Shown here one piece after another: positions 24,904 to 33,224 of a DNA stretch of 34,553 bases; positions within the stretch are counted from its first letter, which is position 1, and each line of letters starts with the position of its first letter. The stretch lies in contig CAMTMP010000039.1 in NCBI GenBank assembly GCA_947073545.1, forward strand, positions 1-34,553, written 5' to 3'. The notes beneath the pieces were generated by a model, which saw nothing but the letters and a program-made list of their open reading frames with translations, made no database searches and had not been told where the DNA came from. The translations under genes and the position numbers were made by a program. This DNA comes from an uncultured bacterium. Its GTDB lineage: Bacteria > Bacillota > Clostridia > Lachnospirales > Lachnospiraceae.

Positions 24904-24940
24904 ACAAAAAACCGCTTTGCCATCCCGGCGCCAGCGGTTA
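24904..24940 (-). terminator. terminator of the 11-mer repeat gene
   Basis: On the minus strand AACCGCT pairs with AGCGGTT (complements of 24933-24939 and 24910-24916) around a 16-nt loop, followed by TTTTTTG. It ends the transcript of the gene at 24969-25328. Confidence 0.75.
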
Positions 24941-24968
24941 TCTGATTTATTTTTCAATTTTCATTCTC

Positions 24969-25328
24969 TCAGGAAGTAATATCCCGAAAAAAACTGCCGA
25001 TGCTTTCTTTAATACTTTCCAAAAATCCTTCTTTTGCACCTTCCACAGCGCTTTCAACCGCTTCTCCTATCGCTTCGTCAGCCTGTTCTACAACTTCTCC
25101 CAGCTTTTCATCGGCCTGCCCGACGACATCGCTCAGCTTTTCATCCGCCTGCGCCACCGCCGCCGAGCCGTATTCTTCATACATATCCTTCACCTGATCG
25201 GCAAGTTCCTCCGCGCCGCTTTCAATGCCCTCTGCCACGAATTTTTCCCCGTCGCGCATCTGCGTAAGAACAAGCCCCGCTACGCACAAAATCGCCAGCA
25301 GACACAACATTCTTATAATTTTTTTCAT
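24969..25328 (-). CDS. small single-pass membrane protein with 11-residue amphipathic repeats
   Basis: The 119-residue protein has a positively charged start and one hydrophobic helix (about 5-23; C15 lacks a proper lipobox). The exterior or soluble part is helical and acidic. It contains four consecutive 11-residue units: AVAQADEKLSD, VVGQADEKLGE, VVEQADEAIGE and AVESAVEGAKE (58-101). The 11-mer periodicity is that of apolipoprotein/LEA-type amphipathic helices, which lie on membranes or form right-handed coiled coils. The C-terminus (FLESIKESIGSFFRD) is a further amphipathic helix. GGGGGAG lies 5 nt before the start and a terminator follows, so it is likely expressed alone. No known family recognised. 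Confidence 0.75.
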   Translation of the reverse strand: MKKIIRMLCLLAILCVAGLVLTQMRDGEKFVAEGIESGAEELADQVKDMYEEYGSAAVAQADEKLSDVVGQADEKLGEVVEQADEAIGEAVESAVEGAKEGFLESIKESIGSFFRDITS

Positions 25329-25387
25329 ATGACTCCCCCATTCCCCAACACTTGCGCCGCGTCCAAAGTCTCAAATCAACGCTTTTC

Positions 25388-26326
25388 TCATGTCGCGTTC
25401 TGCAGTACAAAACGGTAAATGTCCCCATAGACATCCTGCCTGTCGGCCTCGTTTAATATTTCATGCCTATCGCCTTGATAAAGTTTTAACTGCACATGCT
25501 CCATGCCGAGCGCTTCAAAGGAACGGAAAACTTTCTCCACGCCTTTTCCGAAATCGCCCACCGGGTCTTCCTTTCCCGATACGAACAGAACCGGAAGATC
25601 TTTTGGCATCTGCGCAAGTTTCGTCTCGTCGTAAAGGTTTAAAATCAGACGCATCAGCGTCTGAAACCCATTGGCCGTAAAGACAAAGCTGCACAACGGA
25701 TCCGACTGAAAGGCTTTCACATTCTCCGGATTCACACTGACCCAATGGCCGGAGTCCCCCGGCCCGGCCTGAAATTTCAGGTTATACATGCCAAAGAGCG
25801 CCTTATCCATGCCCCTGCATACATGTTTAGGACCAAGCGCCGCGCTTAAAAAAGATGCCTGGAGCCATCCAAGCCGTACCACGCGCTTCGGCTGCATTCC
25901 GGTTCCCATAACCACAGCCCCGTCGATACCGTTTCCGTAGCGTATCAGATAATTGCGCAGGATAAATGAACCCATACTGTGTCCCAAAATAATATAGGGG
26001 ATGCCGGGATACTGCTCCTGCATCATTTTTTTCAGTCTATGCTCGTCCCGCACAAGCACGGTGGCGGCATCCTCCTTGCAAAAATATCCCCGCAGTTCCC
26101 CTTCTTTTACGGAAAAGCCGTGTCCCAGATGGTCATCGCCCACCACCACGACGCCCTTACCGGCCATATAACGCGCAAATTCCTCGTAACGGCCGATATG
26201 CTCCGTCATACCATGTATAATCTGTAAAATGCAGATCGGTTTCTCTGTCTTCGGGAGCCACTTGACGGCATGAAGCTTATGTTCACCGTCCCGCGAGCCA
26301 AAGTAAAATTCCTCTTTTACTATCAT
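25388..26326 (-). CDS. alpha/beta hydrolase (monoacylglycerol lipase / lysophospholipase-like)
   Basis: The 312-residue enzyme of the Serine aminopeptidase S33/Hydrolase_4 type has oxyanion motif IIHGMTEHIGRY, DDHLGHG and nucleophile S117 in GHSMGS. The acid Asp lies in FVSGKEDPVGDFG and the catalytic His in QGDRHEILNE. The likely substrate is a lysophospholipid or monoglyceride; there is no signal peptide, so it acts in the cytoplasm. AAGGAG lies just upstream. It follows metG after about 120 nt. Confidence 0.88.
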   Translation of the reverse strand: MIVKEEFYFGSRDGEHKLHAVKWLPKTEKPICILQIIHGMTEHIGRYEEFARYMAGKGVVVVGDDHLGHGFSVKEGELRGYFCKEDAATVLVRDEHRLKKMMQEQYPGIPYIILGHSMGSFILRNYLIRYGNGIDGAVVMGTGMQPKRVVRLGWLQASFLSAALGPKHVCRGMDKALFGMYNLKFQAGPGDSGHWVSVNPENVKAFQSDPLCSFVFTANGFQTLMRLILNLYDETKLAQMPKDLPVLFVSGKEDPVGDFGKGVEKVFRSFEALGMEHVQLKLYQGDRHEILNEADRQDVYGDIYRFVLQNAT

Positions 26327-26448
26327 ATTTCTCCTTATTTATTATTTGCAATCGCCTAAAACCGCTTACCCACGGGCAGAGGCCGCGGCCGAATTTTAAA
26401 GTCATGGCCGGAACTCTTCCCGCTTCTGCGTGTATACCGCATCTCCAA

Positions 26449-28503
26449 TCAGCAAATCTCCGCTCCCGACGGTATAAAACGCTCCGGTGTCATAACTGCC
26501 AGATTACCGTCCTCATCCGCCGCGCTTAAAATCATTCCTTCCGACATCTGCCCCGCAATCTCTCTTGGTTTCAGATTTACAAGCACCATAACTCGCTTTC
26601 CGATCAGTTCCTCCGGCTTATAATACTGCTTGATCCCCGAAAGAATCTGTCTTGTGCTGCCGCCCACCTGTATTTTAAATTTCAGCAGCTTCTTTGACTT
26701 GGGCACTTCCTCGCAGGAAAGAACAAGTCCTACCTGAAACTGACATTTGTCAAAATCGTCATAGGTGATTTCCTTCTTCGGCTCAAGCTCCACGAATTTT
26801 TCGTCCATTCCCGGATTGCCGTCAGCTTCTCCGGCTGCGCCCGCACTCTCTGTATTCTCTGCCGCGCCCGCCGCCTGCTTTCTCTCGGCGAACATTGCTT
26901 CTACTTTCTCCATTACCTCCGTAAGATCCTGCCTTGCAAAGAGGATCTCCGGCGTCTGTGTCACCTGTATTCCGGAAGGATAGAGCGTGGACGCCGCAGC
27001 CGTGTCATGGTCTGCCGCACATTTCTCCAGCACCGAAAAATCAATAAGCGGCGCGTTCATCTGCTCCGAAATCCGCTTCGCTGTCTCCGGCATATAAGGC
27101 TCCAGAAGAGAGGCACCCACCATAATCGCATTGGAAAGATGGTAGAGCACCGTAGCCAGTCTGTCCTTCTTACTTTCATCCTTTGCAAGCGCCCAGGGCA
27201 TCGTTTCATCAATATATTTGTTGCTGCGCTTAAAGAGCACAAAAATTTCCGTGATCGCATCTGCTACCCGCAGCTCGTCCATCTTTTTGACAACGCGGCT
27301 GTAAGTGTCCACCAAAACACCGGCCAGATCTGCATCCACATCCTCAGTCCCTTCGTCCACGCCTGCATTTCTATTCTCAACCATGCCTCCGAAATATTTA
27401 TTGCTCATGGAAATGGTTCGGTTCACCAAATTTCCAAGCGTATTTGCCAGGTCGGAATTCATGCGCTCTACCATCAGATCCCATGTGATCACGCCGTCGT
27501 TCTCAAAAGGCATCTCGTGCAGCACAAAATAGCGCACCGCGTCCACACCGAAGAAATGGGTCAGATCGTCTGCATAGATCACATTTCCTTTGGATTTGCT
27601 CATCTTGCCGTCGCCTTGTAAAAGCCACGGATGTCCGAATATCTGCTTCGGCAGCGGCTCACCCAGCGCCATCAGGAAGATCGGCCAGTAGATCGTGTGG
27701 AAGCGGATGATGTCCTTGCCGATCAAATGCAGATCCGCCGGCCACAGCTTCTTATACTGATCACCGCTTTTCCCTTCCGCGTCATAGCCGATACCTGTAA
27801 TATAGTTAGTCAGCGCATCCAGCCACACATAAACCACATGCCTGTTGTCAAAGTCTACGGGAACCCCCCATGTAAAGGAAGTTCTGGATACACACAAATC
27901 CTGTAAGCCCGGCAGAAGGAAATTGTTCATCATTTCGTTCTTGCGGGACACCGGCTGGATAAACTCGGGGTGCTCGTTGATGTGCGCGATCAGCTTGTCC
28001 GCATACTTGCTCATCTTAAAGAAGTACGCCTCCTCCTTGGCGGGTTTCACCTCCCTGCCGCAGTCAGGGCATTTCCCGTCCACGAGCTGGGACTCCGTCC
28101 AGAAGGACTCGCAGGGGGTACAGTAAAGACCCTCGTAGGAACCTTTATAAATATCCCCCTGCTCGTATAATTTCTTAAAAATTTTCTGTACCTGTTTCTC
28201 ATGAAAATCGTCAGTGGTACGGATAAACTTATCATAGGAAGTATCTAAAGAATCGCAGATTCTTCGAATTTCTCCCGCCACTTTATCTACATAAGCTTTG
28301 GGTGTAACACCCATCTCCTGTGCCTTTAATTCGATCTTTTGTCCATGCTCGTCCGTACCAGTCTGGAAAAACACGTCATAGCCGTCTTTTCTCTTAAAAC
28401 GTGCGATGCTGTCCGCCAACACAATCTCATAACTGTTGCCGATATGGGGAGTGCCGGAGGTGTAAGCAATCGCCGTTGTAATATAATATTTTCCCTTGTT
28501 CAT
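26449..28503 (-). CDS. metG: methionyl-tRNA synthetase
   Basis: The 684-residue class I synthetase has the HIGH-equivalent motif HIGN (20-23), a zinc knuckle with C128, C131, C145, C148 and KMSKS at 300-304. The anticodon-binding helical domain spans about 380-520. A C-terminal tRNA-binding/dimerisation domain (about 580-684: FDKCQFQVGLVLSCEEVPKSKKLLKFKI) is joined through an Ala/Gly/Glu-rich linker. It charges tRNA-Met for initiation and elongation. AAAGGAAG precedes the start and a near-consensus promoter lies 35-65 nt upstream; no T-box is visible in the short leader. Confidence 0.98.
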   Translation of the reverse strand: MNKGKYYITTAIAYTSGTPHIGNSYEIVLADSIARFKRKDGYDVFFQTGTDEHGQKIELKAQEMGVTPKAYVDKVAGEIRRICDSLDTSYDKFIRTTDDFHEKQVQKIFKKLYEQGDIYKGSYEGLYCTPCESFWTESQLVDGKCPDCGREVKPAKEEAYFFKMSKYADKLIAHINEHPEFIQPVSRKNEMMNNFLLPGLQDLCVSRTSFTWGVPVDFDNRHVVYVWLDALTNYITGIGYDAEGKSGDQYKKLWPADLHLIGKDIIRFHTIYWPIFLMALGEPLPKQIFGHPWLLQGDGKMSKSKGNVIYADDLTHFFGVDAVRYFVLHEMPFENDGVITWDLMVERMNSDLANTLGNLVNRTISMSNKYFGGMVENRNAGVDEGTEDVDADLAGVLVDTYSRVVKKMDELRVADAITEIFVLFKRSNKYIDETMPWALAKDESKKDRLATVLYHLSNAIMVGASLLEPYMPETAKRISEQMNAPLIDFSVLEKCAADHDTAAASTLYPSGIQVTQTPEILFARQDLTEVMEKVEAMFAERKQAAGAAENTESAGAAGEADGNPGMDEKFVELEPKKEITYDDFDKCQFQVGLVLSCEEVPKSKKLLKFKIQVGGSTRQILSGIKQYYKPEELIGKRVMVLVNLKPREIAGQMSEGMILSAADEDGNLAVMTPERFIPSGAEIC

Positions 28504-28538
28504 AACACGCTTCCTTTCCGCTTTCCTTCTATTGATAA

Positions 28539-28567
28539 AGTCTAACGTAAAGGGGCGTGATTGTCAA
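28539..28567 (-). promoter_or_regulatory. metG promoter
   Basis: On the minus strand TTGACA (complement of 28562-28567), 17 nt, TAGACT (complement of 28539-28544). Confidence 0.75.
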
Positions 28568-28587
28568 TTCCCGCAGGGATTTTCCGG

Positions 28588-28628
28588 TAAAACGTGCAGC
28601 AGTCCAGCCTTCGGCTTTACTGCCACGT
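28588..28628 (-). terminator. terminator after the three-gene surface operon
   Basis: On the minus strand a hairpin ACGTG.CAGT..AGCC / GGCT..ACTG..CACGT (28592-28628, with small bulges and a GAA loop) is followed by TTTT. It ends the transcript of the genes at 28652-31892 just before the metG promoter. Confidence 0.65.
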
Positions 28629-28651
28629 CTGATGCACACAAAATGCGGCAT

Positions 28652-29560
28652 TTAATAGAAGAGCAGGCCGCCGCTGCCCTTTATCTTCGCACCGGAAGGC
28701 AGCCCTGTCATATAGTAGAGACCTACCCGCACGTTAAATCCGTTTCTGGCATATCTTTGGGCGAAAAGTTTGGTGAGACTTTCGTATTTGCTCACTGTCA
28801 AAACGGGATCGGAACCCGCCTCATTACCGTCGACCCCATCGCTGCCGTGTGCCATTGTCACCACGTAGGCAAAAGCCGACGACACATCTTGCGAGAGCGT
28901 GTGCGTAGAGGAAATCGAATGTTTCTTCACGCCACCGTCTCCTCCCAGCGCCTTGACCGCCTCTTCAATCATTTTTGCCGTGTCTTCCCCTGTGCCGAGC
29001 TTTAATTCCCCATTCACCCAAGCTGCAGTTCCGGCGGAAAGGTTTCCCGCGCCTGCCGCCTGAATGTCAATCGGCTCCGCCCCTTCCGAATCGTCTGTGC
29101 CAAGAGTTCCATCCGCCTTTTTGTATAGCTTCGTTCCGTCAGGCAGCCCATAAGCCGTCGGATCTGTGGGTATGCTCTGACTTACCGCAATTCCTTCCAG
29201 AATGGTCGCAAAATCCAGCGACAGCGGATCCGCCTCCTCCCCGTCCTGCGGTTTGCTGTGCACCGCATACACGCCGTCCGCGCTTGTCATGACCACGCCT
29301 TTGCCCGACCTGGTCAGGTAAGTTCCCATAACCCCCAGTTGCTTGACTGCCCGCACCTTAAACAAATCCAGCTGATCCGCCAGCGTATAAAAATCCGCCG
29401 AATCAATAATCACCTCGCCCTCCTCGTCCGCATAGCGTATTGCGCCTTCGGAGCGCAGCTGCGTTTTCGTAGCCGCAGGATTCTCCGCTGCCACTGCCAC
29501 CATGCACGTACTGAGTGTTATGGCAAACACCGCTATCATCGACACTATTCTATTCTTCAT
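28652..29560 (-). CDS. secreted protein of unknown function
   Basis: The 302-residue protein has a clear signal peptide (1-25, MKNRIVSMIAVFAITLST...VAVAA). The mature part has no motif I recognise. Readable segments are EVIIDSADFYTLADQLDLFK and GTYLTRSGKGVV, a Gly/Asp-rich middle (about 130-210), and a C-terminal region LTKLFAQRYARNGFNVRVGLYYMTGLPSGAKIKG. There are no Cys residues in the mature protein and no wall anchor. Its ATG overlaps the stop of the upstream gene (ATGA), with AGGAGG 7 nt before it, so it is translationally coupled to the acidic-repeat protein. It is the last gene of a three-gene operon. Confidence 0.75.
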   Translation of the reverse strand: MKNRIVSMIAVFAITLSTCMVAVAAENPAATKTQLRSEGAIRYADEEGEVIIDSADFYTLADQLDLFKVRAVKQLGVMGTYLTRSGKGVVMTSADGVYAVHSKPQDGEEADPLSLDFATILEGIAVSQSIPTDPTAYGLPDGTKLYKKADGTLGTDDSEGAEPIDIQAAGAGNLSAGTAAWVNGELKLGTGEDTAKMIEEAVKALGGDGGVKKHSISSTHTLSQDVSSAFAYVVTMAHGSDGVDGNEAGSDPVLTVSKYESLTKLFAQRYARNGFNVRVGLYYMTGLPSGAKIKGSGGLLFY

Positions 29561-30888
29561 ATTCTGCCTCCTTGTTCTACGTCCCCATTTTCTTTCTCGT
29601 TTTCATCATCTAGTACTTGTTCCTTCTTCGCCTCTTTTTCCAAAGCTGCTTCCCCTGATTCCTTATCCGGCTTTGTTTCTCCTTCTTCATCGACGGAAGG
29701 GATTTCCGCATCAGACTTTTCATCTTCGGGTTCCGTACCGGAGAAATCCTCTTCCGTTTCCGCGTCCGCCTTTTCACCTTCGGCTTCCGTACCGGAGGAA
29801 TCCTCTTCCGTCTCCGCGTCCGCCTTTTCATTTTCAGGTTCTGTACCGGAGAAATCCTCTTGGTTTTCCGCATCCGCCTTTTCATCTTCGGATTCCGTAC
29901 CGGAGGAGTCCTCTTCCGTTTCCGCGTCCGCCTTTTCCTTTTCGGTTTCCGTATCGGAGGAGTCCTCTTCCGTTTCCGCGTCCGCCTTTTCACCTTCGGC
30001 TTCCGTACCGGAAACGTCCTCTTGGTTTTCCGCATCCGGCTTTTCCACGTTGCCGCACCAGCAGCGTTTGCTTTCGCCGTCATTTCCTCCATCACCGTCC
30101 GTATCCGGCACGCTGAATCGGCACTCCTCCTGATCCTGATAGCCACAGTCCATGCAGATTCTTTCGTGGTGTTTCCCATCCTCGCAAGGCTTATAATGAT
30201 ATGCATAATGCTCCTCTATAACAGGTTCATATCCCGTGCAGAAGTCAGATCCGTCCAAGCGGCATCTGCTCCTGTGCGTGTTTTCATCCACCGAATCAAA
30301 AACCAGCGTATGCGCCTCCTCCTGTTCCCATCCATATCCGCAGTCACAAATATAACTTATACCGGCGTATTGCGCACCATCATATGAAAGAGTGCAGTTT
30401 CCCATCTCTTTTGGCTTGTGTGCACCCACCAGATCATATGCGCTTCCACAGATTTCACAATGTCTGGTGTGGGTTTCCCCGTTTATGTCGAGATATTCCC
30501 ACTGGTGCGTATGAGTGTAACATGCGGGTTCAAATACGGTATCGGGAATTGTGGAAAGCCGGCCTCTCAAAAGGAGAAAATCCGCTGCGTAGACCTGCAC
30601 TCCCGTCTCTTTCTGCCGATATACCAGATTTCCCCGGGAAAGCAGCTCCGTTCCCGGCGTCCCCCGGCGTGTTTTGGGCGTTTGCGATATCATCTTTTGT
30701 CCCTGCTCTGCTGTCGGCAAAGTTTCCGCCCGTGCCGTCGGCGCCGCCATGCACAATCCGATGGCCAGCGCCAAAAGTGCTGTAGCCATTCCTTTTATCA
30801 GGGACGCTCCATAACCGCCGCTATTACCTGTTCCTTTACCCGCGCCATTTCCGCCATTCCTTCTTCCATATCCTGTATCATGATTCAT
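29557..30888 (-). CDS. exported Cys/His-module protein with acidic 18-residue repeats
   Basis: The 443-residue protein has a Gly-rich N-terminus (1-33), a signal sequence (34-54, cleavage after ARA) and a region of unknown fold. Four or more Cys/His modules follow (about 122-280): HTRHCEICG, YICDCGYGWE, HRSRCRLDG, HERICMDCGYQ, KRCWCGN, each with nearby His. This resembles the HxxxCxxCG repeats seen in gut Firmicute surface proteins. Residues 284-391 are six tandem copies of an 18-residue unit (type ADAETEEDSSGTEAEGEK), extremely acidic, and the protein ends in another charged stretch. There is no LPxTG or TM anchor. GGAGG lies 6 nt before the start; 11 nt separate it from the upstream coiled-coil gene. 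Confidence 0.75.
   Translation of the reverse strand: MNHDTGYGRRNGGNGAGKGTGNSGGYGASLIKGMATALLALAIGLCMAAPTARAETLPTAEQGQKMISQTPKTRRGTPGTELLSRGNLVYRQKETGVQVYAADFLLLRGRLSTIPDTVFEPACYTHTHQWEYLDINGETHTRHCEICGSAYDLVGAHKPKEMGNCTLSYDGAQYAGISYICDCGYGWEQEEAHTLVFDSVDENTHRSRCRLDGSDFCTGYEPVIEEHYAYHYKPCEDGKHHERICMDCGYQDQEECRFSVPDTDGDGGNDGESKRCWCGNVEKPDAENQEDVSGTEAEGEKADAETEEDSSDTETEKEKADAETEEDSSGTESEDEKADAENQEDFSGTEPENEKADAETEEDSSGTEAEGEKADAETEEDFSGTEPEDEKSDAEIPSVDEEGETKPDKESGEAALEKEAKKEQVLDDENEKENGDVEQGGRI
29716..30039. repeat. 54-bp tandem repeat, six copies
   Basis: Six in-frame 54-bp units encode the acidic repeats of the gene at 29557-30888. Neighbouring units are nearly identical over long stretches while others differ in blocks (TEED versus NQED, SEDE versus AEGE), a mosaic pattern that suggests repeated recombination or gene-conversion events among units. 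Confidence 0.92.
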
Positions 30889-30899
30889 ATCCTTCCTCC

Positions 30900-31892
30900 C
30901 TACTTGCCGGATTGACTCTGTCCCGGCATCAAATAAAGCGTGTTCGTCTGCTCCTCGTAACGGTAAGAAAGTGATTCTGACGAAAGGGCATCCATCTTCT
31001 CATCCAGCTTTTCATCCAATTCCCGGCTCATTTCCTCATTCTTTTTCTGCATTTCCTCCAACGCTTTACGCAATTCCCTTTCCAAATCCTCCATATCCTT
31101 TCCAAGACCGTCCAGACGTTCTTCCAGATCGTCTAAGTTTTCGCTCACTGTCGTCTTGAGACGCTCCTCCACTTTTGCGAGCTTATTCCAGAGCCTTTCG
31201 TCCTCTTTCCGAAGCTCCTTTATCTTATCGTAGACACTCGACAACTCGGAACGCACCTGGCCCAGTTCTACCCGGATATCACCGATCTGCGCTTGAATTG
31301 CCGGGATCTTTTCCCGCTCGATCGTCTGCACCACACCCGTTAAATCTGTCAGTCTGGCCTCCAGTGTTTTGACACTTTCCATGACGACTTTTGTTTCTTT
31401 TTCCAAAACCGTCAGTTTTTCCGTCACCTTTTCCGAAATTTTGGATTCTCCTTCTCGGTATTCTCTGACAACCTCCGCAATCTCCTTCCGCACCTGCTCC
31501 AATGCTTCCTGAAGCTCCTTCACTTTCTCCGACAGGGAATTTGTATTTGTAAGGTACTCCTGCCGCAGCTCTTCCCCCGAATCCCGGGACATATACTCTT
31601 TCATTTTCTCTTCATTGGTGGCTGCCACAAGCCCCTGCGCTTCCTGTAGAGCGAGCATATCCTGCGCTTCCTGCATAGCCTGTGCTTCCTGCAGTTTTCT
31701 CGCCTCCTCCGCCGCTTCTTCTCTCCTTTTTTCCTGCACACCGTAACCCCACCACAGGAGCAGTACGATAGCCGCCACAACTACAACCCCTACAATAAGG
31801 ATGACTGCCTGCGGAAACTGACCGTCTTCCCTTTCCGGATCTTCACGCCACTCGTTAAAATAATCTGACACTTTTGTCATAAATTCGCGCAT
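30900..31892 (-). CDS. single-pass membrane coiled-coil protein
   Basis: The 330-residue protein has a short cytoplasmic N-terminus (1-27, WREDPEREDG), one TM helix (about 29-49) and then about 260 residues of nearly unbroken heptad-type coiled coil (Glu/Lys/Leu rich). The coiled coil includes an EAQ-rich start (LQEAQAMQEAQDMLALQEAQG) and ends in a short polar tail (YLMPGQSQSGK). It could act as a rod or spacer crossing the wall. I do not recognise the family. AGGAGG lies 13 nt before ATG 31892, a long gap, so the exact start is not certain. It is the first gene of the operon with the Cys/His acidic-repeat protein and the secreted protein. Confidence 0.75.
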   Translation of the reverse strand: MREFMTKVSDYFNEWREDPEREDGQFPQAVILIVGVVVVAAIVLLLWWGYGVQEKRREEAAEEARKLQEAQAMQEAQDMLALQEAQGLVAATNEEKMKEYMSRDSGEELRQEYLTNTNSLSEKVKELQEALEQVRKEIAEVVREYREGESKISEKVTEKLTVLEKETKVVMESVKTLEARLTDLTGVVQTIEREKIPAIQAQIGDIRVELGQVRSELSSVYDKIKELRKEDERLWNKLAKVEERLKTTVSENLDDLEERLDGLGKDMEDLERELRKALEEMQKKNEEMSRELDEKLDEKMDALSSESLSYRYEEQTNTLYLMPGQSQSGK

Positions 31893-31905
31893 ATTCTCTC
31901 TGTTA

Positions 31906-32129
31906 CCTCCTTATTAACCTTCCGTTTTTCAATGTGCTATTAGTACCAATCTTTTTGTCTTTTCCTGTTGGAATATCCGGCGAACTGCCGCAGACCCGTA
32001 CATAGAAGTCCCGGGAATATATAATGTACGGAATAAAGTATACTTTAGTCTTTCCAAAGATTGTATGATTACCATACCAGATGCCATTCCCATTTACAAT
32101 ATCGGAATGTTGCACAAGTTTTTAGACAC
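31906..32129. other. intergenic region with a 14-bp palindrome
   Basis: A perfect palindrome TAAAGTATACTTTA lies at 32034-32047, about 140 bp upstream of the coiled-coil gene; its minus strand includes a -10-like TATACT. No matching -35 was found. It could be an operator for the three-gene operon. An open frame of 70 codons (31903-32115, minus) covers this area but begins with GTG, lacks a ribosome site and is not called. Confidence 0.4.
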
Positions 32130-32174
32130 AAAAAAACCCGTGTGCATCTGTGATCCCGATGCATACGGGCTTTT
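32130..32174 (-). terminator. terminator of map (bidirectional-looking)
   Basis: CCCGTGTGCATC (32137-32148) pairs with GATGCATACGGG (32158-32169) over 12 positions (one G-T/A-C position) with a 9-nt loop. On the minus strand it is followed by seven T; on the plus strand by TTTT. Confidence 0.85.
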
Positions 32175-32255
32175 ACCGGTCCAAACGAAATACCGTTTCC
32201 TACATTTTCCTAAAATTCCTGTGTGAAACTTTCCATGCCTGCTACAGACAAAGTC

Positions 32256-33128
32256 TCAGTACGTTAAGATCTCGTAACCGTCCTCCGTCACTGCCAGTGT
32301 CACTTCCCACTGGGCGGAAGGCTTGCCGTCGTCGGTGTAGACCGTCCATCCATCCTCGTCGTCAATGTAAATATCTGCCTTGCCCATATTTACCATAGGT
32401 TCAATCGTAAAGACCATTCCCGGCACCATCAGCATTTCCGTGCCCTTACGGGTCACATAGCTGACAAACGGTTCCTCATGAAATTCCAGCCCGATGCCGT
32501 GCCCGCCGATCTCCCGTACAATGGAATAACCGTTCTGTTTCGCGTAGTCGTTGATCGCCTGCGCCATATCCCCAAGAAAGTTCCAAGGCTTCACCTGCTT
32601 AAGCCCCACGTCGATGCATTCCTTCGCCACCCGCACAAGCCTCTGCGTCTCCTCCGGTACATTTCCCAGCATAAACATGCGGGAAGAGTCCGAAAAATAC
32701 CCATTATATATAGTAGATACGTCCACATTGACGATATCGCCGTCCTTCAGCAAACGGTTTTCATCAGGAATGCCATGGCACACCACCTCGTTGATGGAAG
32801 TACAGACACTTTTGGGAAATCCTTCGTAACCCAAAGGCGCAGCAATTCCGCCCATCTCCTTCGTCATATCCCGGACGATCTTATCAATTTCCTCCGTGCT
32901 CATGCCGATATGGATTTGCCGCTCAATCTCATCCAGAATAGCAATATTCAGCCTGCTGCTTTCCCGGATTCCCTGAAGCTGTTCCGGGGTCTTTAAGATA
33001 TCGTGGCGCGGAACGATATGTCCCTGCCTCTCATAACTTTCCATCCTTTCGTCCATCGCCATATGACAGGCCTTATATTTTCTGCCGCTGCCGCACCAGC
33101 AGGCGTCGTTTCTTCCCAGTTTTTTCAT
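32256..33128 (-). CDS. map: methionine aminopeptidase, type I, with N-terminal SEC-C zinc motif
   Basis: This 290-residue enzyme removes the initiator methionine from new proteins. The five metal ligands are visible: D136 (VNVDVS), D147 (FSDSSR), H210 (GGHGIG), E243 (TIEPM) and E275 (WEVTLAV), plus the substrate His118 (VCHGIP). Before the catalytic domain stands a SEC-C motif, CWCGSGRKYKACH (10-22), a zinc-binding module also found at the end of SecA, thought to help ribosome or protein contact. This long form is known in Clostridia. GGAGAGGAT lies 8 nt before the start, and an extended -10 (TGATATGAT, complement of 33162-33170) upstream is its likely promoter. Confidence 0.96.
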   Translation of the reverse strand: MKKLGRNDACWCGSGRKYKACHMAMDERMESYERQGHIVPRHDILKTPEQLQGIRESSRLNIAILDEIERQIHIGMSTEEIDKIVRDMTKEMGGIAAPLGYEGFPKSVCTSINEVVCHGIPDENRLLKDGDIVNVDVSTIYNGYFSDSSRMFMLGNVPEETQRLVRVAKECIDVGLKQVKPWNFLGDMAQAINDYAKQNGYSIVREIGGHGIGLEFHEEPFVSYVTRKGTEMLMVPGMVFTIEPMVNMGKADIYIDDEDGWTVYTDDGKPSAQWEVTLAVTEDGYEILTY

Positions 33129-33161
33129 TGTAAAATCCTCTCCGTTTCCTTAACCTTATTT

Positions 33162-33170
33162 ATCATATCA
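33162..33170 (-). promoter_or_regulatory. extended -10 promoter of map
   Basis: TGATATGAT on the minus strand (TG-A-TATGAT), about 33 nt upstream of the start codon. A TTGACT is present close by but at the wrong distance to serve as its -35. Confidence 0.45.
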
Positions 33171-33224
33171 CATTAGTCAAGGAAATGGGAGGGGAAAAGG
33201 ATTTGTGTAAATGGTTAAATTCCG

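Noticed and set aside
26327..26448. GGCCGCGGCC palindrome in the metG-hydrolase gap as a terminator
   Set aside because: Ten-base self-complementary string with no loop or T-run; it does not form a proper terminator hairpin.
28504..28651. Possible T-box riboswitch before metG
   Set aside because: The leader is too short, has no T-box sequence or specifier stem, and a normal promoter lies 35-65 nt from the start.
29258..30133. Long plus-strand open frames opposite the acidic-repeat gene (Ser/Phe- and Arg/Pro-rich)
   Set aside because: They are antisense reflections of the 54-bp repeat; the minus frame has signal peptide, SD and operon context.
31903..32115. 70-codon open frame just upstream of the coiled-coil gene, ending at its SD
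   Set aside because: It begins with GTG, has no ribosome site and no recognisable domain. Its stop position suggests coupling, but that alone is too weak to call a gene.
32207..32240. Resemblance to the palindromic element at 6331 and 9282 (CCTGTGTGA)
   Set aside because: Only about 9 matching bases and no arms, so chance similarity is sufficient.
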